Made by a program: the position numbers and the translations under genes
DNA from: Pseudoalteromonas sp. H105
GTDB lineage: Bacteria; Pseudomonadota; Gammaproteobacteria; Enterobacterales; Alteromonadaceae
Length of the DNA stretch: 64,000 nt
Assembly: GCF_001469215.1 (NCBI RefSeq)
Contig: NZ_LOFH01000007.1
Coordinates: forward strand, 124,001 to 188,000
Direction of reading: 5' to 3'
Notes under the pieces: generated by a model
Database searches by the model: none
Told to the model about the DNA's origin: nothing
What the model saw: only the letters and a program-made list of their open reading frames with translations
In this document: one piece after another, positions 1-8,812 of the stretch
Position numbering within the stretch: the stretch's first letter is position 1
How the letters are laid out: the number at the start of each line of letters is the position of its first letter

Positions 1-59
1 TTGTATTTGATACGAGATTTAAGCACGGGCTTTCCTAAGTACAATGAAAAAGAATAAAA

Positions 60-76
60 AGTAAACTAAGTTTACT
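60..76. promoter_or_regulatory. Inverted repeat in the region before the cytochrome c4 gene
   Basis: The sequence reads AGTAAAC-TAA-GTTTACT, a perfect 7-bp inverted repeat with a 3-nt spacer. It lies in the first 308 bases, which hold no gene. The stretch probably contains the promoter of the cytochrome gene and perhaps that of a leftward gene outside the window. I cannot name a regulator for the site. Confidence 0.3.
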
Positions 77-308
77 CAGGGCGCGTATTTTATACTATTA
101 CCAACACATTAAAAAGCGGATTTGAGACAAGTAAAGCGCCTTAAATAAAGCAAAAGCATGTGAATAAAGCTTAATCTAGGTCAAAACCCTATAATTTATA
201 AGTTTAATATGAGTAGAAAACGTGCCAGAGAATTTATTATCGTGTAGAATATATAAATCGCAACATCCATATTGTAGATGATACAGGGTCGGAAACAGAG
301 AATTCACC

Positions 309-941
309 ATGAAAAAAATAGCACTATCTTTAACTATATTGCTTGGTGCGTTGTCAGCAAGCAACGCAACAGCATTTGATGGCGATGTAAACGCAGGTAA
401 AGAAAAATCAGCAACGTGTGCGGCTTGTCACGGCCCAGACGGTAATGCGCCGGTTAATATCTACCCAAAGATTGCAGGTCAACACGCAGATTACATTTAT
501 AAACAATTAGTCGAGTTCAAATCAGGTATGACGTCTGGCGGTAAAGAGGGTCGTATGGATCCTGTAATGAGCGCAATGGCTATGCCTCTTAGTGATCAAG
601 ACATGAAAGACATCGCAGCTTATTTTTCGACATTGAATATGTCAGAAGGAACAACACCTAAAGATGTGGTTGAAGCGGGCGCAATGTTGTACAAAGCAGG
701 CGATGCTGAACGTGGAATCCCGTCATGTGCTTCATGCCATGGTCCGCGCGGTAATGGGTCGTCTTTAGCTAAGTTCCCTAAAGTGTCGTTCCAGCACCCA
801 GGTTACATAAAATCACAGCTGGAAAAATTCCGTGATGGAAGTCGTAATAATGACTTAAACGGAATGATGCAAGACATTGCTAAAAAATTAACAGATAAAG
901 ACATTGAAGTGCTTTCAAAGTACTTAGGTGGATTGCACTAA
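309..941 (+). CDS. Cytochrome c4, periplasmic dihaem electron carrier
   Basis: The 210-residue protein starts with a Sec signal peptide (about residues 1-22, ending near the Ala-Thr-Ala-Phe stretch). It has two haem c attachment motifs, CAACH at 37-41 and CASCH at 140-144. Each sits in a class I cytochrome c fold with a later Met ligand, and the halves resemble each other, as expected for cytochrome c4. The family carries electrons in the periplasm towards terminal oxidases such as cbb3. The gene stands alone, with its own terminator downstream. In related genomes it lies near engB. Dihaem c4 is the confident family call; the electron acceptor here is not shown by the sequence. Confidence 0.93.
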   Translation: MKKIALSLTILLGALSASNATAFDGDVNAGKEKSATCAACHGPDGNAPVNIYPKIAGQHADYIYKQLVEFKSGMTSGGKEGRMDPVMSAMAMPLSDQDMKDIAAYFSTLNMSEGTTPKDVVEAGAMLYKAGDAERGIPSCASCHGPRGNGSSLAKFPKVSFQHPGYIKSQLEKFRDGSRNNDLNGMMQDIAKKLTDKDIEVLSKYLGGLH

Positions 942-990
942 AGTAGCATAGATTAGTTTTTTAGCTAATACTAAACTATACAATGAGTTC

Positions 991-1017
991 AAAAAGCAGC
1001 AGTCGCTGCTTTTTTTG
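991..1017 (+). terminator. Rho-independent terminator after cytochrome c4
   Basis: AGCAGC-agtc-GCTGCT is a 6-bp GC-rich stem extended by A/T pairs and followed by a run of seven T. It lies 50 nt after the cytochrome stop codon and separates it from the RNA gene that follows. Confidence 0.85.
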
Positions 1018-1074
1018 TATCTATAACCCTTCGCTTTTATCCCAACCATTTGTAAGACATTGCCCATAGTCATG

Positions 1075-1092
1075 TGTAAGTAAAATCTTATT
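1075..1092 (+). promoter_or_regulatory. Probable GacA/UvrY binding site upstream of the Csr-type RNA
   Basis: TGTAAG-taaaat-CTTATT matches 10 of 12 defined positions of the GacA/UvrY upstream activating site (TGTAAG-N6-CTTACA). It is centred about 135 nt before the predicted RNA start, a distance typical of csrB/rsm promoters. Further TGTAAG half-sites occur nearby, at about 1051 and 1159. No other gene is close enough to be an obvious target. Confidence 0.65.
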
Positions 1093-1181
1093 TTTATTTT
1101 TTGTTTTAATCTAAGTTATTGTAAATTATTACCTTGGTATTGTTGCAACTTGTTTCTTGTAAGAAAAAATATATAAATTAG

Positions 1182-1209
1182 TTGTAACAAAATTATTAAT
1201 GCGTAAATT
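1182..1209 (+). promoter_or_regulatory. Predicted sigma70 promoter of the Csr-type RNA
   Basis: A -35 box TTGTAA (1182-1187), a 16-bp spacer and a -10 box TAAATT (1204-1209) would start transcription near 1216. The assignment rests on sequence match only. Confidence 0.45.
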
Positions 1210-1215
1210 ATCCCC

Positions 1216-1533
1216 TGTCGCAACGAACAACAAAAACAAAATGGATTAAGCTATAAGGAAAGTAGTCAGCGTCAATATTGAGGGTTAACATCATTGATGT
1301 TCTCAAAGGAAATACTAAAAAAGTGTCATTGAAGACCGAGAATAATAAAAAATCATGGAAGTTTGATAATAATAATAAAATGGAATGCCACAGGGAATGT
1401 AATAACAATAACAAAATGGAACAGCAATAATAATAAAAATAATAAAGACTAAAAAGTCGAAGGGAGAAGTGTCCAGAATTATGGCGCTCAGATTAGTAGG
1501 CGGTAGAGATGTTTTCTCTACCGCCTTTTTATT
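1216..1533 (+). ncRNA. CsrB/CsrC-family regulatory RNA (CsrA sponge), csrC-like position
   Basis: This interval of about 315 nt carries eight ANGGA motifs, the CsrA recognition core, at 1241, 1255, 1306, 1355, 1380, 1392, 1416 and 1461. It ends in a strong intrinsic terminator and is preceded by a GacA/UvrY-type site. It lies directly before yihI, the place of csrC in E. coli (engB-csrC-yihI-hemN). Local hairpins include one built on AACATCA/TGATGTT (about 1287-1301) and GACT-AAAA-AGTC (1447-1458). CsrB/C RNAs bind many CsrA dimers and so free target mRNAs. Between the GGA motifs are long A-rich triplet runs (AAT/AAC repeats), unusual for this family and reminiscent of Hfq-binding ARN repeats. 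No protein ORF with a ribosome site fits the interval. The exact 5' end is inferred. Confidence 0.75.
1499..1533 (+). terminator. Strong intrinsic terminator of the Csr-type RNA
   Basis: GGCGGTAGAGA (1499-1509) pairs perfectly with TCTCTACCGCC (1515-1525) across a 5-nt loop, followed by TTTTTATTT. E. coli csrC likewise ends in a long GC-rich hairpin immediately before yihI. Confidence 0.92.
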
Positions 1534-1680
1534 TGTCCTGTTACAATAGCGAGCGAAAAAGTGCGCTAGTAGTCGAGTAACCCAACCTCATTCAGCACTG
1601 ACCGAATTCTTCTGGCAAGGCCAGCATTGCAACGCCATAGTGTGTGTTGTTCAAAACCTCTTAAGTGAGACGATCAAGAT

Positions 1681-2271
1681 ATGAGTAGAAAGAAAAAATC
1701 ACGTAAAATTCCATCAAACGGGCCAGTTCGTTTGAGTCAAGACAAGCTTAAGGAAATACGTGCTTTGAAAGAGCAGCGTGTTAAAAAGCACAAAGGTGCA
1801 AAACCGGGCTCTCGAAACGCGGTGGATGCACTCCAGCAAGAAACAAAAAATAGTCACACTCAGAATAAAGACAAACGTGTGGGCAGCAAAAAGCCAGTGT
1901 CTTTAGTTGCTAAAGCGCCTGAGCCAGTCATTGAGCTAAAACGTAACTTAAAACCTCAGGTTGAGCTTGTGAAAGTGACCGAGCCAGAGTTATCGCCAGA
2001 GCAAGAGCTTGAAGCGTTAGAAAATGATGAAAGACTATTAAAACTCATTGAGCGCCATGAACAAGGCGAAATGCTAACGGGTAAAGATGCTAAATACTTT
2101 AATAGCCGCATAGATCGTCACCAAGTGCTGTGTGAAATTTTGGGCATTGAAGATGAACCAGAAGATGAATTTGATGACGAAGAACATGAAGCGCAAGGTA
2201 ATAGTGACTTTGACCGTTATTTATCAAACGATCTCGCGAATGAGTGGCTAGATGATGAGGATGATAAATAA
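1681..2271 (+). CDS. yihI: Der GTPase-activating protein YihI
   Basis: The 196-residue, highly charged protein has a very basic N-terminal third (MSRKKKSRKIPSNGP, then many Lys/Arg) and an acidic C-terminus ending in DDEDD residues. A central helical segment (about 100-160) contains the conserved LERLEND-like and LTGKDAKYFNSRIDR stretches of the YihI family. YihI stimulates the GTPase Der (EngA) and so modulates 50S ribosome assembly. The gene overlaps the next one at its stop codon (TAATG), so the two are probably translationally coupled. Its position between the Csr-type RNA and hemN matches E. coli. Confidence 0.9.
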   Translation: MSRKKKSRKIPSNGPVRLSQDKLKEIRALKEQRVKKHKGAKPGSRNAVDALQQETKNSHTQNKDKRVGSKKPVSLVAKAPEPVIELKRNLKPQVELVKVTEPELSPEQELEALENDERLLKLIERHEQGEMLTGKDAKYFNSRIDRHQVLCEILGIEDEPEDEFDDEEHEAQGNSDFDRYLSNDLANEWLDDEDDK

Positions 2272-2783
2272 TGAATATGATGATCTTAGCTCTGTGTGTG
2301 GGCGCTGTGATCATCGCAGGCTTAGCATTTTACGCAGGGCAACTGCTCTATAAGCTCAAGGCACAAAACGAGCATATAGCGAAAGAGCAAGCCAAACAGC
2401 AGCAACAGCTGGCTAAATCGCGTTTAGAGCGTAATGCTAAGCTCGCAGACAGTATTCACCTTATTGCACGGGCTATGGAGCAGGAGCAATGTGAGTTTTC
2501 TGAAGGAAGCTTGCGTATTTGGGTGTTAATGTCGCAGTATAGCTTTGCGCAAGAGAGCGATTTAACGCTTCGTTATCCGGGCATTTTTGCAATGTATGAA
2601 GTGGTAAAAGAAATGCCGACCCACGACGCGCGTAAAAAATATTCGAAGAAAGAAATTTTTAAACAAGATACGGCGCGTTGGCGTGCAGAAGAAACACACG
2701 CTGATCAAATTAAAGTGGATTGTAAAAAGATTATTGAAGAGTTTAAAGCAGCCCCTGGCAGTGAAAACGTGGTATTTAATTAA
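2271..2783 (+). CDS. DUF2489 family membrane-anchored protein
   Basis: The 170-residue protein has one N-terminal transmembrane helix (about residues 3-22), a Gln/Lys-rich helical stretch (30-60) and a cytoplasmic globular part. That part contains the conserved LRIWVLMSQ and HDARKKYSKKE stretches of DUF2489 proteins, which sit beside yihI in Vibrio and Shewanella relatives. Its start overlaps the yihI stop, so they share an operon. The function is not known. It could be linked to Der or ribosome assembly by context only. Confidence 0.75.
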   Translation: MNMMILALCVGAVIIAGLAFYAGQLLYKLKAQNEHIAKEQAKQQQQLAKSRLERNAKLADSIHLIARAMEQEQCEFSEGSLRIWVLMSQYSFAQESDLTLRYPGIFAMYEVVKEMPTHDARKKYSKKEIFKQDTARWRAEETHADQIKVDCKKIIEEFKAAPGSENVVFN

Positions 2784-2800
2784 CCACTCCTTAATATAAA

Positions 2801-2834
2801 CAATAAAAAAGCAGACTAAGGTCTGCTTTTTTAT
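2801..2834. terminator. Bidirectional terminator between the DUF2489 gene and hemN
   Basis: A-tract, GCAGAC-taag-GTCTGC, T-tract: the hairpin is flanked by A6 and T6, so it can stop transcription from both convergent genes. Confidence 0.88.
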
Positions 2835-2840
2835 TGTGTG

Positions 2841-4214
2841 TTAAATGACTCGTGAGAATCGCGTTGCACTAATTTGTTTTTGTAAGTGCGCATCAAAGCA
2901 CATACAGATAATCCGAATAAATAAGTTACCCCGTGCAGTAACGGTGATACGTTGGTTTTCGATAGCGACTAAACCATCTTCTTGTAATGGCTTTAATGCT
3001 TGTAAAGAATCCTCAAAATAGGCATCAAACGCTAATTGATATTTGGCAGCGATATGTTGCATATCAAGTTCGAAATGACAGATCAGTTGCTTAATGACAT
3101 CTGCGCGGATCACGTCATCAGCATTCAGTTGCATTCCTTTTATGATAGGGCTTCCTGCTTGATTTTCGATAGCGCTATAGTAGTGCTTAAGCTCTTTTTG
3201 ATTTTGTAAAATAGAGGTGCCAATCTGTGAAATTGATGACACGCCCAAACCTAACAAGTCACAATTTCCGTGGGTTGTATAGCCCTGAAAGTTACGATGC
3301 AACTGTTGCTTATTTTGTGCTACCGCTAACTCATTACTGGTTTTTGCGAAGTGATCCATCCCAATAAACTGATACCCTGCAGCACGCATTTGCTCAAGTG
3401 TATTTTTAAACATTGTAAGTTTGTCATGCGCGTTTGGTAAATCGGCGTCTTTAATTTTTCGTTGTGCTGCAAAGCGTTCAGGTAAATGGGCATAGTTGAA
3501 CACAGAAACTCTGTCAGGGCTCAGTGCAATGAGCTGCTCTATTGTTTCTTTAAAGCTCTCTGGCGTTTGCAGTGGTAAGCCGTAAATCATATCGGCATTG
3601 ATTGATGAAAAACCAAGCTCACGCGCTTGGCTTATAAGCCCTTTTACTTCGTCAGCACTTTGAGGGCGATTAACTGCTAACTGCACTGCATCGTTAAAAT
3701 CTTGAATACCAAATGATACACGATTAAAGCCTAAGCTGCGTAAGTGAGCGAGCATGCCGTCTGCGAGCGAGCGGGGGTCTATTTCAATACCGCGCTCAGC
3801 ATCGCCAGTAAAATTAAAGTGCTGGTTTAATAATGTGGTTAAACGAGTCATTTGGTCGGCGGTCAAAAATGTTGGAGTGCCACCGCCTAAATGCAGTTGT
3901 TCAACTTGATAATGACTAAAGAGTGGGGCTTGGGCGATGATTTCTTTTTCTAAATAATCAAGGTATAAATCAGCTTTGGATTGGTGGCGGGTGATCACCT
4001 TATTACAGCCACAGTAATAGCAAAGCTGGCTACAAAATGGAATATGTATATATAAAGATAAACTATTGCTCGAGGAAGATGCTATAGCATCAATAAGATT
4101 GCTTTGTTTATAGCCTTCTTGCAATGATAAAGCGGTCGGATAGGATGTATACCGTGGACCAGATACATTGTATTTATTAATTAAGTTTTCATCCCATTGA
4201 GGTAAATTTATCAT
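2841..4214 (-). CDS. hemN: Oxygen-independent coproporphyrinogen III oxidase HemN
   Basis: This radical-SAM enzyme decarboxylates coproporphyrinogen III to protoporphyrinogen IX without oxygen, in haem synthesis. The radical-SAM cluster motif CSQLCYYCGC follows HIPF near residue 60, and NVSGPRYTSYPTA near the N-terminus and the C-terminal RIICMCFDAHLQ are characteristic of true HemN rather than HemW. I chose the ATG at 4214 (457 residues, MINLPQWDENLI) because AAAGG lies 8 nt before it. The in-frame upstream TTG at 4244 sits inside the predicted -10 box. An FNR-like box lies upstream, consistent with anaerobic induction. The gene is convergent with the yihI operon. Confidence 0.95.
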   Translation of the reverse strand: MINLPQWDENLINKYNVSGPRYTSYPTALSLQEGYKQSNLIDAIASSSSNSLSLYIHIPFCSQLCYYCGCNKVITRHQSKADLYLDYLEKEIIAQAPLFSHYQVEQLHLGGGTPTFLTADQMTRLTTLLNQHFNFTGDAERGIEIDPRSLADGMLAHLRSLGFNRVSFGIQDFNDAVQLAVNRPQSADEVKGLISQARELGFSSINADMIYGLPLQTPESFKETIEQLIALSPDRVSVFNYAHLPERFAAQRKIKDADLPNAHDKLTMFKNTLEQMRAAGYQFIGMDHFAKTSNELAVAQNKQQLHRNFQGYTTHGNCDLLGLGVSSISQIGTSILQNQKELKHYYSAIENQAGSPIIKGMQLNADDVIRADVIKQLICHFELDMQHIAAKYQLAFDAYFEDSLQALKPLQEDGLVAIENQRITVTARGNLFIRIICMCFDAHLQKQISATRFSRVI

Positions 4215-4243
4215 CACGCGCGCCTTTAAATAAAGTTTGCGCA

Positions 4244-4285
4244 ATTATAAAAAAACCACAACATGGCGGTATTGATCTACAACAA
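4244..4285 (-). promoter_or_regulatory. Class II FNR-type promoter of hemN
   Basis: TTGAT-ctac-AACAA (4272-4285) matches the FNR/ANR consensus TTGAT-N4-ATCAA at 9 of 10 positions. On the minus strand TATAAT lies at 4249-4244, predicting a start near 4237 and placing the FNR box at about -41.5, the class II activator position. Both elements are visible in the sequence; regulation by oxygen is inferred. Confidence 0.7.
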
Positions 4286-4312
4286 AAAAGAGTGCCACTT
4301 AGGCACTCTTTT
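4284..4312 (-). terminator. Terminator after the dCache chemoreceptor gene
   Basis: AAGAGTGCC and GGCACTCTT form a 9-bp stem with a 5-nt loop, and on the minus strand the hairpin is followed by a T6 tract. It lies just upstream of the hemN promoter and insulates it. Confidence 0.85.
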
Positions 4313-4329
4313 ACTTAGTAAAAGTGAGT

Positions 4330-6366
4330 TTAAAGTTTAAACTCGTTGACCGTACGATTTAATGAGCTAGCCAGTTCATTTAAGTCACGGGCTTCATCTG
4401 CAAGTTCTAATGCATGATCAGCTGTGCTATTAACTAAGTTGTTTATCGCAGAAAGGCTACTATTAATATCTTCAGCTACCACGGTTTGTTGTTCAGTTGA
4501 TGTTGCTATTTGATGACTTTGATCTTGTACTTTAGTGACAGAGTCTGCAATGTCTTTAAGTGCATCTAGGACCTCTTGCGTTTGCTCGACAGAGCCTTGG
4601 GCACGCTCTTGACCTTGCTGCATCATCGTCGATGCTTGTTGTGCAATCTGTTGTAAGCGCGTAATCATATTGCGAATATCATCCGTTGACTCTTGGGTGC
4701 GGCTGGCGAGAGAGCGCACTTCATCGGCGACGACCGCAAAGCCTCTGCCTTGTTCACCTGCACGAGCGGCCTCAATAGCAGCATTAAGCGCAAGTAAGTT
4801 TGTTTGTTCGGCGATGGAGTTAATAACATCAACAACGGCACCTATATTCCCGCTTTCTTGCTCTAAACCTGCTACTACTTTAGATGCTTCACCAATATGC
4901 TCGGCGAGTGCAATCATCACACTTTGTGCGTTTTGAGAACGGTTAGCGCCATCTTCTGTAATAGTTTGCACCTCTTCAGCAGCGTTATTAGTTTGTTGTG
5001 CGTTACGTGAAATTTCCATGACCGTTGAAGCCATTTCGGTTACAGCGGCACTTACACTATCAACTTGTTGTTTCTCTTGTTGAATTTCGGTATTTGTTTG
5101 CTGTGACACTGATTTTAATTGCGCTGCGGCATTCGTTAGTTGTTCAGCTTGTGCAGCGGTATCAAGCATCATCGCACGAAGTTTATCAATAAAGGTGTTC
5201 ATATGATGAGCAAGTTGACCGACTTCATCTTTACTATCGATGGCGATTTTTTGAGTTAAATCACCGTCACCTGAAGCAATATCACGCATGATGTTAGTCA
5301 GTGTTTTGATCGGTTTAGAGATCATATGAGTGGCCCAAATAATCATTGCGATGATGATTACAATAATAATAATGACCGATGTAGTGGTAGTTGTTACGGC
5401 TTGATCAACAGGTTCATCAATCATAGATTGTGGTACTAAAAGGCCCACATACCAGTTCAAATAGGGGGTTTCTAACTGAAGTCGGTCGTACACAACAAAG
5501 TACTCTTTACCTTGTAATGTAACGCGAGCATCGCCGCGGGTGTTGTTTTTCATCAGTCGATTTAAGTTTGAAAAGCCTTGAGTATCACTAAATTGTTTTT
5601 CTAGTTGTTCTAAGCCTTCTTTGCCATTTGGGCCTTCGTCAGTGACAGACAGCTTATGATTAGTGCGGTTTGATAGGTGCACTACTTTTTGGTTGCCATC
5701 AAGTAAAAAGCCATAGCCTTGACCATTAAAGCGGATGTCTTCAACCATTTTGTTGATTTTATTAAGTTGTAAGTCAACCCCACCAAAGCCAATTAACTCA
5801 CGCTGTTGGTTATAAACCGGTTGTTGAACAACGGCGGATGCATTACCTGTTGTTAAGTCGACTGAAATTGGACCAACATACAAGCGATTTAATTTGAGCG
5901 CGTCTTGCCACCACCCGCGCTTATAAGCGTAGTAAGGTTGGCCATTATAATGCGTGGTACGCTCATGCTCTTTAAAGTATTCACCGGTTTTGGCTGAAGC
6001 AAAAAACGCTGACAGGATATTTTCGTCACTACTACTAATGCGTACAAAGTCTTGGTCAACTTCATCATAGCCAGAGGCACCCTCTAATGGTTGATCTCGT
6101 TTATCCCATGCATCAAACCAGTTAATTAAATGTGGGTTATTCACAAACGTACTAACCAGTTTACCGTATTTTGCAAAGTATCCCTGCATTGAAAGCTGTT
6201 CGCTTTGCAAGTAGCTGTGCGCTTCGCGTTCAATACCTTGTCGAGAGAGTGAGGCAATATGACTAACAAAATAGGCCGAAGCAATAATCAGTAATACACT
6301 AATAGTGCCCCCAATTAGGAATAATATTTTTTTTTGCAATGATAGGTTTTTAAGCATGATGCACAC
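4330..6366 (-). CDS. Methyl-accepting chemotaxis protein with dCache sensor
   Basis: The 678-residue receptor has a transmembrane helix at about 14-34, a large periplasmic double-Cache-like sensor (about 40-325, with the [19 protein letters not shown] and GGVDLQL features of Cache folds) and a second helix at about 330-348. A HAMP domain and the cytoplasmic signalling hairpin follow, with the conserved tip [19 protein letters not shown]. Such receptors bind small molecules such as amino acids and control CheA. The ligand cannot be read from sequence. The ATG at 6357 ([10 protein letters not shown]) is an equally good start. The gene is alone and divergent from the epimerase-like gene. Confidence 0.9.
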   Translation of the reverse strand: MCIMLKNLSLQKKILFLIGGTISVLLIIASAYFVSHIASLSRQGIEREAHSYLQSEQLSMQGYFAKYGKLVSTFVNNPHLINWFDAWDKRDQPLEGASGYDEVDQDFVRISSSDENILSAFFASAKTGEYFKEHERTTHYNGQPYYAYKRGWWQDALKLNRLYVGPISVDLTTGNASAVVQQPVYNQQRELIGFGGVDLQLNKINKMVEDIRFNGQGYGFLLDGNQKVVHLSNRTNHKLSVTDEGPNGKEGLEQLEKQFSDTQGFSNLNRLMKNNTRGDARVTLQGKEYFVVYDRLQLETPYLNWYVGLLVPQSMIDEPVDQAVTTTTTSVIIIIVIIIAMIIWATHMISKPIKTLTNIMRDIASGDGDLTQKIAIDSKDEVGQLAHHMNTFIDKLRAMMLDTAAQAEQLTNAAAQLKSVSQQTNTEIQQEKQQVDSVSAAVTEMASTVMEISRNAQQTNNAAEEVQTITEDGANRSQNAQSVMIALAEHIGEASKVVAGLEQESGNIGAVVDVINSIAEQTNLLALNAAIEAARAGEQGRGFAVVADEVRSLASRTQESTDDIRNMITRLQQIAQQASTMMQQGQERAQGSVEQTQEVLDALKDIADSVTKVQDQSHQIATSTEQQTVVAEDINSSLSAINNLVNSTADHALELADEARDLNELASSLNRTVNEFKL

Positions 6367-6490
6367 ATTCTTATTATTTAGTAGAGTAAGCCATTAGTGT
6401 CTATCTAATCATATCTTTGTCTTATTCGCCATATTATAAGGTAAGACAAATATGTCTAATATTACAAAACTGTAAGGATTTTGTTATTTT

Positions 6491-7261
6491 ATGGGTGAAA
6501 GTAAACAACGGTTAGTCGTACTGGGGGCTGGTTGGTTAGGTAAAGCATTATGTATTAATCAGCAGGAAAATGGCTGGCTAGTACAGGGAACGCATCGAAG
6601 TGAAGCGCATTCCCATGATTTTTTACGTCAATTGGAATTAAAAAATGATCAACTTCATCACCAACTCGATTTAGAGAATGCTTGGTGGGTCTGTGCTATG
6701 CCACCACGAAGTCGCCATGCTGATAGTAATTATCAAGCAACATTAGAGCGCAGCTTTGCTTTGGCAAAACAGATGAATATGCAAGGGTTTATTCTTTGTT
6801 CATCAACCGCAGTGTATGGCAATAATGAACAAGTGTATGATGAGAAAAGTAACATTATTGTAGCCGGTGAACGTCAACAGCGGTTAGTTGATGCAGAGCA
6901 ATATGTATTAAATAACGGGGGGAAAGTATTGCGTTTAGCCGGGTTGATGGGACCAAACCGTGATCCAGGACAGTTTGTGGCAGGTAAAGAATTGAGTGGT
7001 TCTAGCCAGCAAGTGGTGAACATGGTGCACCAGCAGGATGTGATCAATGCGATTGTTACTGTATGCGAGCATTGGCAGGTCGCTGGGTCTACTTATAATG
7101 TGGTTAATCCATCGCATCCAAGCAAGGTTGATTACTACACACAAAAGTGTACGCAAAATGGGACACCCCCCCCCACGTTTTTAAGTCATGAAAAAGCCGA
7201 GCGCATTATTGATGGCTCGGCTATCGAATCACTTGGGTTTACTTATCAGTTTGATATTTAA
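6491..7261 (+). CDS. NAD(P)-binding Rossmann-fold epimerase-like protein (extended SDR, YeeZ-like)
   Basis: The 256-residue protein opens with a dinucleotide-binding motif (VVLGAGWLGKALC, residues 9-21). It continues with a CSSTAVYG segment near 103-110, which resembles the Ser-Tyr part of extended short-chain dehydrogenases and of the YeeZ family of nucleoside-diphosphate-sugar epimerase-like proteins. The classical YxxxK is not clear, so catalysis is uncertain. A run of nine C (7166-7174) encodes the Pro-Pro-Pro at about 226-228. A slip there would change the last 30 residues. It is a single gene between two leftward neighbours and the substrate is unknown. Confidence 0.75.
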   Translation: MGESKQRLVVLGAGWLGKALCINQQENGWLVQGTHRSEAHSHDFLRQLELKNDQLHHQLDLENAWWVCAMPPRSRHADSNYQATLERSFALAKQMNMQGFILCSSTAVYGNNEQVYDEKSNIIVAGERQQRLVDAEQYVLNNGGKVLRLAGLMGPNRDPGQFVAGKELSGSSQQVVNMVHQQDVINAIVTVCEHWQVAGSTYNVVNPSHPSKVDYYTQKCTQNGTPPPTFLSHEKAERIIDGSAIESLGFTYQFDI

Positions 7262-7277
7262 ACCCCGTGGTTAATAC

Positions 7278-8810
7278 TTAAAATGAAGTGAGCACATCTT
7301 TAGGCAAAAGATGGCAAAGCTGACCTTGTGCTAACAGCGTGTTCGCCGCTTCTATATCAGGGCCAAAGTAACGGTCCTTGTCGTAGTAACTCACTTTCTC
7401 GCGTAAGGTTGCTTTTGCCTGCTCAACTTTAGCAGATGCTTTAAGTGGCGCTCTAAAATCCAAGCCTTGTGCAGAAGCCAGCCATTCAACAGCGAGTACG
7501 CCTTGTGTATTGTCTGCCATTTCACCCAAGCGGCGAGCAGCAAATGTGGCCATTGATACATGGTCTTCTTGGTTTGCTGACGTTGGTAAGCTATCTACCG
7601 ATGCTGGATGCGCGAGTGACTTATTTTCTGAAGCTAACGCAGCTGCCGTAACTTGGGCAATCATAAAGCCCGAGTTAACTCCGCCATTTTCAACTAAAAA
7701 CGGCGGTAATTTCGACAGGTTCGAATCAATTAATAATGCAATACGTCGCTCAGCTAGTGCGCCAATTTCAGCAATCGCTAAAGCTAAGTTATCTGCTGCC
7801 ATTGCAACAGGTTCTGCATGGAAGTTACCACCAGAAATAATGTCGCCTACATCAGCAAACACCAATGGGTTATCCGTCACACCATTTGATTCACACAACA
7901 ATACTTCAGCGGCTTGGCGTATTTGTGTCAAACAAGCGCCTAACACTTGAGGTTGGCAGCGTAAGCAGTAAGGGTCTTGTACTTTTTCACAGTCAACGTG
8001 CGCTTTACTAATGTCAGAGTGTTCGCCCAACATGTCGCGGAAAATAGCCGCAGAATCAATTTGCCCACGTTGACCACGGACTTCATGAATACGCGCATCA
8101 AAAGGAGAGCGGCTGCCCATTGCAGCTTCGATACTCATAGAACCAATGGCACAACTTTGTGCATACAGGTCTTCAGTACGAAATAAACCTTGTAAAGCAA
8201 ACGCGGTAGATGCTTGCGTGCCGTTTAATAAGGCGAGACCTTCTTTTGCTGCTAATGTGAGTGGCGCTAATCCTGCTATTTCAAGTCCTTCACTGGCTTT
8301 TATAAGTTTACCTTGGTGGCGCATTTCGCCTTCACCTAATAAAGGTAGGCACATATGTGATAATGGTGCTAAATCACCCGATGCGCCCACAGAGCCTTTT
8401 TTTGGCACGCAAGGGTAGACTTCTGCAGCAAGTAATTGTATAAAAAACTCAATAACTTTTAAGCGAATACCTGAAAAGCCACGTGATAACGAGTTGATTT
8501 TTAACACCATCATTAAACGCACAGTACTGTCATCCATATACTCACCGATACCAGCAGCATGAGACAATACAATTGAACGCTGTAATAATTCCAGCTCATG
8601 TTCCGCTATTTTGGTGTTGGCTAATAAGCCAAATCCGGTGTTAATACCGTATACAGTACGGTTTTGATCGATAACGTCTTGCACGGTTTGCGCGCTTGCA
8701 GCAATTTTTATCTCGCTGTCAGCAGCCAATGTTAATGTCACTGGCAATTGATTTATTTTACGCAATGTAGCTAAATCAAGCTGGCCGGGTGTGAGAGTGT
8801 ATTCAAACAT
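7278..8810 (-). CDS. hutH: Histidine ammonia-lyase HutH
   Basis: This enzyme catalyses the first step of histidine breakdown, L-histidine to trans-urocanate and ammonia, in the cytoplasm. The 510-residue protein has the Ala-Ser-Gly triad (143-145, in [12 protein letters not shown]) that cyclises to the MIO electrophile. It also has the YGINTGFG stretch near 54-61 and the family's usual length. It follows hutU by 2 nt, with AAGGA close to its ATG, so hutU-hutH are one transcript. HutC control is inferred from the operator before hutU. Confidence 0.97.
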   Translation of the reverse strand: MFEYTLTPGQLDLATLRKINQLPVTLTLAADSEIKIAASAQTVQDVIDQNRTVYGINTGFGLLANTKIAEHELELLQRSIVLSHAAGIGEYMDDSTVRLMMVLKINSLSRGFSGIRLKVIEFFIQLLAAEVYPCVPKKGSVGASGDLAPLSHMCLPLLGEGEMRHQGKLIKASEGLEIAGLAPLTLAAKEGLALLNGTQASTAFALQGLFRTEDLYAQSCAIGSMSIEAAMGSRSPFDARIHEVRGQRGQIDSAAIFRDMLGEHSDISKAHVDCEKVQDPYCLRCQPQVLGACLTQIRQAAEVLLCESNGVTDNPLVFADVGDIISGGNFHAEPVAMAADNLALAIAEIGALAERRIALLIDSNLSKLPPFLVENGGVNSGFMIAQVTAAALASENKSLAHPASVDSLPTSANQEDHVSMATFAARRLGEMADNTQGVLAVEWLASAQGLDFRAPLKASAKVEQAKATLREKVSYYDKDRYFGPDIEAANTLLAQGQLCHLLPKDVLTSF

Positions 8811-8812
8811 GA

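Noticed and set aside
1208..1414. 68-codon minus-strand ORF opposite the Csr-type RNA
   Set aside because: It arises from the AAT-type repeats (Leu/Phe-rich low complexity), lacks a ribosome site and overlaps a better-supported RNA gene.
2841..4244. HemW instead of HemN
   Set aside because: The C-terminal RIICMCFDAHLQ and N-terminal GPRYTSYPTA segments belong to HemN.
7510..7950. 146-codon plus-strand ORF opposite hutH
   Set aside because: It lies wholly inside hutH and its composition (Ala/Ser/Thr-rich) is a reading-frame shadow.
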